NCBI RefSeq assembly: GCF_000219625.1
Contig: NC_018215.1
Span: 496,001-560,000, forward strand
Direction: 5' to 3'
Length of the DNA stretch: 64,000 nt
Source of the DNA: Zymoseptoria tritici IPO323
Taxonomy: Eukaryota; Ascomycota; Dothideomycetes; Mycosphaerellales; Mycosphaerellaceae
Shown here: piece by piece, positions 1 to 8,800 of the stretch
Layout of the letters: every line of letters begins with the position of its first letter
Numbering within the stretch: position 1 is the stretch's first letter
The notes under the pieces: model-generated
Seen by the model: the letters and a program-made list of their open reading frames with translations, nothing else
What the model was told of the DNA's origin: nothing
Database searches by the model: none
Made by a program: the position numbers and the translations under genes

Positions 1-1
1 C

Positions 2-343
2 GGTGGCCGCCGTGACGACAACTACCGCCGCGGTGGAGGTGGTGGCTACCGTGACCGCTACGATGATCGCGGAGGCTACGGAGGACGTCGTGATGACTAC
101 GGCGCTCCCCGTGTCGACCGATATGCTTCTGGCGGCCGCGAGGGCGACAGATACGGCGGAGGCGATCGTGACCGTCGTGGCGGTGGTGGTGGCGGTGGCT
201 ATGGAGGAGGCTATGACCGTGCTTCCCGCGGACCACCTGCAGACGTTGCCGGCGGCTACCCCGATGCTGCTGCTCCACGCGATGCGCCTCGCGAGGCCCC
301 ACCCGCTCGCGGCTACGACGACCGCCGCCGCGCTTACGACTAG
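2..343 (+). CDS. C-terminal part of an RGG/glycine-rich RNA-binding protein (5' partial)
   Basis: The frame is open from the left edge to a TAG at 341-343 and encodes about 113 residues. They are almost entirely Gly, Arg, Asp and Tyr (motifs such as RGGGGGYRDRYDD and GGGGGGGYGGGYDR) and end in RGYDDRRRAYD. RGG/YGG tails like this sit behind RRM domains in SR-type and hnRNP-like fungal proteins, where they bind RNA and other RNPs. No RRM is in the window, so the family is inferred from composition only. A longer Ala/Thr-rich frame at 3-377 overlaps it and is a shadow of the GC-rich repeats. The coding frame is chosen because it gives a composition known from real proteins and ends just before an AT-richer, non-coding-looking stretch. 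Confidence 0.72.
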   Translation, partial: GGRRDDNYRRGGGGGYRDRYDDRGGYGGRRDDYGAPRVDRYASGGREGDRYGGGDRDRRGGGGGGGYGGGYDRASRGPPADVAGGYPDAAAPRDAPREAPPARGYDDRRRAYD

Positions 344-1462
344 GCCTTTTGCAAAAGTGGACTGCTCGTACTACTGACTGTTCAGGCGTCAAGGAGTTCG
401 CGCGCTGGTCTACTCAGCACCAAAGATCGAATCATACTGCGACCGAGGAGTTCTTGCGGGATTCACCAGCCCATGTACTATCACAACTTCCCTTTCACCC
501 GGTGCGACTGCAGCATGTCTTATTAGCAGCGTCAAAAAGGAATTTCGGCAATCGGCAATGGTCTCTTCAGCTTTCGGTAACCCATCGGAGGCCACACACG
601 CTGCCAGCACTCTCGGCATTCAGTAATTCGATCAGACACCCTTTCCTTCTGCACCACTCTCGTGGACGTCTCCGTCGACCGTCCTCCACCTTCAACAGTA
701 CTCTGCAAGCAACTCAGAGCTTCACGCAGCGCAGCCATCATCGCTCGACCGTTACGCCTCGCCCAACATACTTACTCGTCCATCATCAACAACATAACCG
801 CGCCGTGAGACCTTCGCCATCGCCATGCCGCCTCGCGGCTCTGGTCGCAACTCTCCAATTCTTCATCACGGCACTTCCCAAGACACCATCGAAGCAGCTC
901 CCACCATTTGCATCGACTCGATCGCGTATCAGACTCAAACCCTTGGGCTCGACCGGCTGTTCGAAAAGCAACCGACCGACATGACATCGTCTTTACCGGT
1001 CGTCGGGATTTACGCCTGGACTTGCAGGCTAACTCGATCTGCTGACGTTTCTCTTGCCTCATTCTATGCACGAATAGTTTTTGTACTTTTACACTTACTG
1101 ACGCTTGCACAGGTCTTGAGGAGATGTTCGTGCTCCTACATCCTCGAACGCCAGCAGTCACACAGGACGGACGGCAGGGCTGTCACAACTGGGAAGGCTG
1201 GCTCGTGGGCTCGTTTGTCTGGATACGAAGCCGAAGCGACTGCACGTGAGTGCCTGGAATGACCACACGAATTTGCAACAGCATAATACGGTAGGCTTTG
1301 ATTGCTGTGATCAAAAGCAGCTTGGGTCTGTCTCCACTCACAGCTGCTGCTCGAGGGCTGCAATAGCTTGTATGTAGCAGTTTTGAATGCTTTTGTTTCA
1401 TCTCCTCAATTTTCCTTTGTTTGTAACTCCAGAACCGCCATCGCTGACCCCCTCAGTATCGG
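344..1462. other. Intergenic stretch between the RGG gene and the Mutator-like element
   Basis: No convincing conserved gene is visible. The part at about 700-825 is pyrimidine-rich and promoter-like, just before a possible small gene at 825. The element at 1472 landed at the right end of this stretch. Confidence 0.5.
825..1262 (+). CDS. Doubtful small hypothetical protein
   Basis: An ATG at 825 follows a CT-rich leader and opens a 145-residue frame. The first ~65 residues (MPPRGSGRNSPILHHG...) look protein-like. Past about 1010 the DNA has intron-like features (TTACTGACG followed by GCACAG near 1110-1120), so the real exon structure, if any, differs. I recognise no domain. Its 3' side lies about 200 bp from the transposon insertion, so it could be a gene truncated by that insertion. 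It could equally be chance; I list it as weak. Confidence 0.2.
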   Translation: MPPRGSGRNSPILHHGTSQDTIEAAPTICIDSIAYQTQTLGLDRLFEKQPTDMTSSLPVVGIYAWTCRLTRSADVSLASFYARIVFVLLHLLTLAQVLRRCSCSYILERQQSHRTDGRAVTTGKAGSWARLSGYEAEATARECLE

Positions 1463-1471
1463 CTTCGTCGC

Positions 1472-1512
1472 GCTCGACGCTATTTGGCGCGTGAACAATC
1501 GTTATTTGGCGC
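1472..1512 (+). repeat. Left terminal inverted repeat of the MULE
   Basis: This 41-bp end pairs with 4908-4948 in inverted orientation with one mismatch (T here, C in the other copy). Inside it the 12-mer GCTATTTGGCGC occurs twice (second copy GTTATTTGGCGC) separated by a 9-nt spacer, so each end carries a direct repeat that could be a double transposase-binding site. The target duplication CTTCGTCGC occupies 1463-1471. Confidence 0.93.
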
Positions 1513-1633
1513 TTTTGAAGGTCACGTGCTCGGGTCTCGCGTCAACGCGTGTCGCGTTCCTTACCTGTTTTTGCAGTGAACTTGAACAGTTTTTAACCAC
1601 TCTCCCGTGCCCTCGTCGTCGCCGTAGTATACT

Positions 1634-4180
1634 ATGCCTCCTGTTGTTTCCGCCGTATACGCTGCTACCGCTAGCTCTACCGCTATAGCTGCTACCGCCG
1701 CGCCGCCGTCCACCTACGAACGCGCGTTTCTTAATAAGGACGAGGATAAGGATGAGGATAAGGATAAGGACGATAGTAATATGCTGCAGCACGAGTTCGA
1801 TAGACTGGAGCTATAGGAGAAGGAAGAGGTGTTAAAGGAGCGTAAGGATCGTAAGGCTCGTCGTCGCCGTCTCAAAGGATTCTACAACTCTCTTAGTTAG
1901 CCGGATAACAATAGAGCGGTAGATAATGCTACCGGCGCCGCGGTCGGTAGTGTTGTTAAAGGCGCGGCAGTCGGTATTGTTCAAGGACGAAGTAATAGAT
2001 TATCCGGCGCGGTAATTTAGGTTAATAAGAGCGCCTTCTTACACGGCGGCAGCCACCGCTACCGCTCTTACTTCGATGTTGTTACTTCGCCGGTTGTTAA
2101 AGGACTAAGATTTCTATTACAAAAGGCTGCTAAGGCATAGCTCTATTAGCATAGCAAGGAGACTAGCTAGGAGCCTATCTATAGCGGTGGTCCAGGCCTA
2201 AAGAAGGGTGTTGTTGTTTCTTAGCGCTTTATTTGTGCGAAGGGCAAGGGTAACTAATCTATAGTTAAAAGAAGGAAGGGATTAGATGCCGCTAGAATCG
2301 CTGTTATACGCAAGAACACCTCCTTAAAGAAGAGCGGCTGCACTATGTCGTTAACAGTAGCTAAGGTAAACAAGTCGTCGTCTAAATAGAAGGTATCCCT
2401 TAGGAAGAGGCTATGCTACAACTACCCCCCTAGTAAGGCAATTAGACTGCTATTGCACCGCCGTCGTTCTCGTAGTCCTAAGATAATCGAGTTCCTTCGC
2501 CATGCTCGCAAGGCTAGTATTTCTGCGAAGGAACTAAGATACTAGTGCAAGAAGAAGTTTAACACCGGTGACGAGAAGGACACGCCGCTGCTCTTAAAGG
2601 ATATCTATAACGCATAGTATACCATTCGCCTTAAACAACTAGATAGCCTTACGCCGGTTAAGAGGGTGTTAAAGACGCTAGACGATAAGGGCTACTAGCA
2701 CAGTAAGCCTTTAAAGGATTAAGCTAATAACCTCTAAGGATTAGCATAGTGCAATCTAGAGCTGTTACAGGTTTTTAAGGACAACAGCGACGTGTAGCTC
2801 GTCGACTGCACGTACAAAACTAACTAGTATAGCATCCCCCTTATAGTAGTAGTTATTCGCACACGCACCGGCATTTATATACCTGTGCTCTACGTCCTTA
2901 TGCCGGACGAGACTAAGGGTGGCTTTATATAGGCATAGCAGCAGATTAAACGCTGTCTAGACGAGCATAGCATCGACGAGCTATCGTATATAATACACGA
3001 CCGTAACCGGCAGATGTAGAAGTTATTTAAAGCGGTGTTTCTACAAGTGCTACACCGGCTCTACATATAGCACATAAACGTTGCTGTTAAGAGCAACGCT
3101 AATACGAAGTTTAGTGTTAATATAGTGCCTAGGGTCCTTAGTAAGAAGGCGACGACTGCACGCAAGAAGGTTACTAAACAATAGCTTAAAGGATACAGAG
3201 CTTGCCTTAATACTACAACACCGGACGACTTCGAATTATAGTACAACGTTTACAGGGCTAGCGCTAAGCTGCCCCTTGTAGACTCCTTTACGGATAAGGA
3301 GACTCTATTAACACCGGATAAGAAGGCAACATAGCTCTACCTCTGCAACTCGTATCTGCTAACGCAGTAGTAGTCGCAAGAGAAGAAGTTCTGCGTAAAG
3401 GCGTAGACTAAGAGCATATGCAGTTATAGCATTATAACAACCTTACTATATAAAGGTGCATACGGAGGTCTGAAGGCATAGCTTAAGTCTGCACGCAAGG
3501 ATATCTTTAGCCTCTTTAACTCTATAGAGCCCTATTACGAGCACCTTGTCGACAGATACAAGGCGTTACTTACGAGGTGCAAGGGGCGTGTATCTACTAC
3601 GTTTAGAGGCAAGCCCTTCTAGAGCAGGGTCGTGAACGTAGTGCATAAGGACGCATTAAAGATAACTAACGAGCAGATTATAAAGTAGAAGTAGTATAAG
3701 AAGATAGACGAGCTACCGGCGTGCACTAACACCTTTACCGCTGAGACTGGCACACTATGTTTATACCGCCTTAGTCTATACCTCGAGGCCTTCTTCGCCG
3801 GTAGCTAACTACTTACGCTTACGTGTAAGGAGTTTAAGAAGGCGTAGATCTATCCAGGTAGCCGACTGCCTCCTAAAGCGCCGGCGACGACGACGACGAC
3901 GACAGTATATAACCCTCTTGTGCGCACTAACAAGCGCAAAGCGGACTAGATGCAACATAGCCCTAACAGCAATATACGTAAAGCGACTAGACCGGAGCAG
4001 CTCTTACAACAGACTATAGAAGCGGCTATAGCACGCCGCCGCAATAAAGAGCCTGGCGATCCTTTATTACGACTACTACTACCGCTAATACTATTATAGC
4101 GATTCGGTTGTAGATGCAGCAGCAAAGGAGGCTGCAATCCGCAGAAGCGCGTGTGCAGCTATATAAAGGCTAGCAAGTAA
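1634..4180 (+). pseudogene. MULE transposase, nonsense-riddled single reading frame
   Basis: From ATG 1634 one frame can be read to TAA 4178-4180 (849 codons) without any indel. It is interrupted by about 31 TAG and 4 TAA codons before that TAA, and no TGA. The start carries an acidic Lys/Asp run (1735-1775). MULE landmarks follow: a VDCTYKT stretch with the first catalytic Asp (~2801-2818), then IIHDRNRQM with the second Asp (2999-3001), then the following helix that ends in HINVAVKSN. A Cys-rich CRC...C...C segment lies near 4100-4170, and a Gln/Tyr-rich stretch stays in frame to about 4700. Stops sit where Gln (CAG) or Trp (TGG) is expected. Not functional as it stands. Confidence 0.85.
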
Positions 4181-4907
4181 TGCATAGAGCACTGCTATAG
4201 CAATAGACTATATAGCAACAAGCTAGCGGTAGTGTTAAACAAGGATCTTATTGCTAAACGAGTAGCGGCGACGGTAAGGTCTTAACTCGCCGCAGCTATA
4301 GCACCGCCGCTAATGCAGCTATATCCTTACCGCTATAGCTATAGCTAACAACACTACTACTATTAGAGCTAGCAGGTGCCGCCGCCGTCCGGCTAACAGC
4401 TCTACTACTACCAGCTCTAATAACATAGGACTTAGCAGCATAATCCTTACTAATATCCGCAGTGGAACGCGCCTTAACAGCCTAGTCAACAGGAGCTACC
4501 GGATCGATAGCTACAGCGTTCACTGCAGCCGCGAGCTTTTTAGCGCATAAACTACCTCTACTACTACGACCCCTTTAGTCAGCAAAACTAAAGGAGTTTC
4601 TCGCGCTCTTATTAGCTTACTAAGAATTACCGAATATACCGGCAATCGACAGATCTTACTATAAGAGTAGCCGTTTGCGCAAGTAAGAGATCTACGCCGG
4701 CGTTCTAAGGACTTTCTAGCATAGATTTTCCTTCTACTACCTCCACTACTACTACTACACCACTTATATACATATTAATTACACGAGCTTGCTCGCATAA
4801 TGTTCCCTTGCAACCTCTACAATGTTTTATTGCGCTTACTAATGTGGTTGTAGTGTTGTCGCCGCCGAGGGGAAAGTGAGGATCAAGTCGGAATTCTGAC
4901 GTCATAC

Positions 4908-4948
4908 GCGCCAAATAGCGATTGTTCACGCGCCAAATAGCGTCGAGC
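4908..4948 (-). repeat. Right terminal inverted repeat of the MULE
   Basis: Inverted copy of 1472-1512 with one mismatch, followed directly by the second copy of the 9-bp target duplication at 4949-4957. It also carries the internal 12-mer twice, with the 9-nt spacer. Confidence 0.93.
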
Positions 4949-4957
4949 CTTCGTCGC

Positions 4958-5833
4958 ATGGGATGCCGGGGGTTAAGGTTCAAGCTAGTCTGTGATTGGC
5001 TGCAATTGAAGTGAATGCCTCAGGCCGCAAGACTATCGTGACGGAGATGGCCGGAACGCTGCGCTGCCTCCTGCCAGACCTCTACTGCGACGGCAATCAC
5101 CTAGATCAACCATCGACTCTTCATCTACAGATCGCACCTGGCCATGAGGAATCAAACTTGGTGTTGGCGAGCCCAGTGCCGGGACAAAGGCTGAATAACA
5201 CCGTTCACGTCGACAATGTCCTTGGAATGTGAGCTCTCGCAAGTCCTCGTGAATGATGTGCATGACCATCTTCGCAGTTATCGCTCGCATCTACAGCTAC
5301 CACAGTCAAGTACTGCTTTGTTCCGCAGCAGCATTTTACTAGGCTCCTTAGCTACAATGAGTGCGGCGGTCGCTCAGTCTCATCAGGCGCAATGGGCTTG
5401 GTGAGACACGACACTCACCACACCCTCTTCACAATGCTCGCAACGACTCCATGACTTCCTATCTTTCTTTCATTGCATCATTTTCAATTCTCGAGAAGAA
5501 TCAACAAAGCATGCGTCCGAGACTCTCCACCGCATCCGCCCAACAATTCTCAGAAACATCAATTTGCCGCATCCGGCCACTATTCTCAAAGGACACCACA
5601 ATTTCTTTCTTTGCCAAAGAATATCCCCCAAAAGCGTCAGATGAAAGCATACAATATGACCAGGACGTTTGCTACCGTTCATCACCAGCTTCTGCTGCTG
5701 CTGGCACCCGACAACGACAATCACGTACGTCCATTGCCATCGGCTGGAGACATACCGCACCGTTGTTCGATTCACAATCCCGCAATATTGCTATCGAGCT
5801 TGCAGCACTCACCCAATTCAACGCGAGACCACA
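4958..5833. other. Upstream region of the coiled-coil gene
   Basis: About 870 bp between the transposon and the next gene. Open frames here overlap each other and have no recognisable domain. The part from about 5400 to 5833 is CA/CT-rich and is probably the promoter and leader of the gene starting at 5834. Nothing else seen. Confidence 0.5.
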
Positions 5834-8800
5834 ATGGCACGCCTGCGTGGTTCATCCACTTCCCGCCGAAGCCCTTCGCTCGCGGCGTCTGCCACCCACG
5901 AGCAAGCAAGCGATCGAGAAGACGAATACGAAGAAGATATCGGCCCGGTGACCCCAATCGAAGAAATTCCGTATCCACTCCCAGGCGAAGAGGATGACCA
6001 AGATCAGCCGTCCTCTCCGAGTGACCCCCCCGAGTACTATGGTGCAGCAGGCAATTCCGCTATCCGTGCCCGAACGAGATCTCAGCAAGTAGCGGCGGAG
6101 CGGGCTCTGCCTCCAGGACATAGAGGATTCGAGATTGATGAGGCGGAACAAGTCACACCGCAAGCCACCGACGCCGACTGGCGACCTGCTTTTCCTCCAC
6201 GAGGAATTACCGCGCGACCTCTTAATGGCGTCCGGTACACCTCTCCTCTCGGACCCGTGAGCTCTCCGGTGAGTGCCGTCTCATCTCCTGCTCAGAGTCG
6301 TCCATCTCCGGTACCGCAATCGACATCTCCCACTCAGGCTCGACCATCTCCTGTTCCGCAACTCCCGTCTCGCACCCAGACTCGTCTGTCTCCGATCCCG
6401 CAATCACCTTCTGCTGCTCAGACTCGTCCTTCTCCGGTTCCGCAAGCTACGTCTCCTATCCGAAGTTCACTAATTCGTCCTACTCGCCCATCGGTATCTC
6501 CTCCAGGGCGGATCCCAGCACGCCCTATTCTGTCCACTCCAGGCAACGTCCGGGCTCTTGCAGCTCGCAGTCAACGACTGAGAGCCCAGCGTAGGAGTTC
6601 GGCTCTGAGATCTCAGACGCCGCTCACGAGTCCACCCAGTCGTGGACCTGGGGACGTGCCTTTTGAGGGAAGGTACCCCAGCCCCGGCACGCAGTTGCAG
6701 CGCGAGTTGGATGCGACATTGAGGCGAGAGGAGGAGATGAGAAGGAGGGCCAGAGAGAGTGCTGCGCCGACGGAAGAATCTGATGATTCTCACATCGATG
6801 ATGATGAGGCTATACAATTTCGAATGAGGGCGCGAGGGGTCGCGCGAGCTGCTGCGCGAAAGGCCAGGTGGGATGAGGAGGAGATGTTTGAGGATAGGTT
6901 TTTGAACGGCATCGACGGCGACGATGTTGAGGATCACATGCACGACCATGCTGACAGAATTTTACCTTCATCCTACGATGAGGTCCCCTCGGAATGGACC
7001 TACGATGAACCTCCATCGGATTGGGATGAAAATTACGATGTCACACCTCGCAGACAAGCTTTCGTAGCAGCCAACGACCCTCCATCCAGTCCGCCTGGTG
7101 GTGGCGGCGGAGGAGCCACCGTCGAAGAACAACGCACCCCAAGCCTCCCAGACTACCCTGTCTCCGAAGACGAGGACGACACTCCCTACTGGGCTCACAC
7201 CCTCCCCTTCGGCCCCGACCTGAGCGATTTACCCCGTGGGAACCTCCCCGAGCTCAGGGAGTTGCCATACGATGATGAATTTTCGGACGACGACAATCAC
7301 GACGACTACATCGTTCGTCGCATGGCGCTACCTCTCCCCGGCGAACGAGGCTATTTGCCGGGCTATGTCACTCCTCATGTCCCGATCCCGCCATCTTCAA
7401 GTCCCTCGTCATCCCCATCGTCCAGGCAGTATTCGGATCCATCACCGTCGATGATCAATGTGAATCGATCTTCAACACCGAACCGCGGACCTCCTCCTAC
7501 TCCTGCACCACGCTCCCCGCGAGCTAACTCCCCGCCCATATCAATCTCATCTGACAGCTCTTCCGATCTTCCGGGAGGAAGTCACAATGGCAGCGACGAG
7601 ACGGAAGACGGCAACCGTCATGGAGAAGATCAGGATGATCAAGAAGACCATCCCAGTGAAGATGACGAGGAGCAGGATTCTAGGGACGACGATGAGGAGG
7701 AACTTGACTCTTCTCGCGGCTCCTCCTCCACGAACGAGAACTTTCTCCCGTTCGACCCAGAATTCCGCCGAAACGAAGTCGGGACTCTGGACTACGGCCC
7801 CGGCACCCCACGCAGCGTCCTCCGCGACCAATACGAGCAACAACTCGAGCAACTCCGCGATCAACACGAGCAGCAACTCGCCGACCTCCGCGACCAATAC
7901 GAGCAACAATTCGAACAACTCCGCGAGCAACTCCGCGACACGCGGGAGGCCGACGAAGCCTTCATGACCGAGCTCAACGAGGAGATCATCGCCCAAGACG
8001 CCGAGATCGCCCGACTGACAGCCGCGCTCGAAGAGTGCGAAGAACATCGTCGTGCTCGGCGCGCGGAGCTGGACCGTATGGGGGAGAGGATCGATGCGTT
8101 GGACGACCAACCTGCCGAGCGCTCGCCTCCCGCCTCTCCTCCCGTACATGATGATGTCTGGGCGATCGTGGACGGTCTGAACAACGAGTTGGATGATGTT
8201 AATGACGCCAGAGAGATGGAACGGGAGCAGTACATGACCCGGGTGGAGGAGCTGCAAGCCGAGCTGGAATTGGCGTATGCCAATAACGACAACGTCGACT
8301 TCCAACAAGACTTGGAGGATCTGGAGTCTCCGTCTCCGCGTCCATCCGATCGCGCCGCAAGGCAGGCGAATCTGCAGGCGACGCGGTTGCGAGAGGAGAA
8401 TGCCGCGGTGAGACAGGACAACGCCAACTTGAGGGAAGAGATGGCCGACCTGAGGGCGCAAAACGAACGAATCAATAGGGAGAGGGAGCACCTCAGACTC
8501 AATGCTCAACGACCGCAAGCGGAGATTGCACAGGAGAATGCCAATCTGAGAGAAGTGAACGTCACATACCACAGGCAGAACGACCGTATCAACCAGGAGA
8601 ACGCCAATCTGAGGGAAGAGATGGCCGACCTGAGGGCGCAAAACGAACGAATCAATAGGGAGAGGGAGCACCTCAGACTCAATGCTCAACGACCACAAGC
8701 GGACATTGCACAGGAGAATGCCAACCTGAGAGAAGTGAACGTCACATACCACAGGCAGAACGACCGTATCAACCAGGAGAACTTCACTCTCCGACTTGAA

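Larger units (their letters stand above)
1472..4948 (+). mobile_element. Complete Mutator-like (MULE) DNA transposon, RIP-damaged
   Basis: A 3,477-bp unit is bounded by 41-bp terminal inverted repeats that differ at one base. It is flanked on both sides by the same 9-bp direct repeat CTTCGTCGC (1463-1471 and 4949-4957). A 9-bp target duplication with long terminal repeats is typical of Mutator-like elements. The interior encodes a MULE transposase in the + frame starting at ATG 1634, now broken by many TAG codons. The perfect target duplication and near-perfect ends indicate a fairly recent insertion. Seen directly: ends, duplication and broken frame. Inferred: that RIP caused the damage. Confidence 0.93.

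Noticed and set aside
3..377. 124-residue Ala/Thr/Val-rich frame at the left edge
   Set aside because: It overlaps the Gly/Arg/Asp/Tyr frame of the RGG protein in a GC-rich repeat; its composition is typical of an out-of-frame shadow.
1634..4180. Idea that TAG is read as glutamine in the transposons (a recoded element)
   Set aside because: TAG also stands where Trp is expected, TAA stops occur too, host genes use TAG as a normal stop (for example 341-343 and 12849-12851), and no suppressor tRNA is visible. C-to-T mutation is simpler.
7547..8752. 401-residue minus-strand frame (and 8843-9631, 262 residues)
   Set aside because: Antisense shadows of the acidic coiled-coil gene; repeated Leu/Val/Glu runs mirror its Glu/Gln/Asp codons, with no motif of their own.
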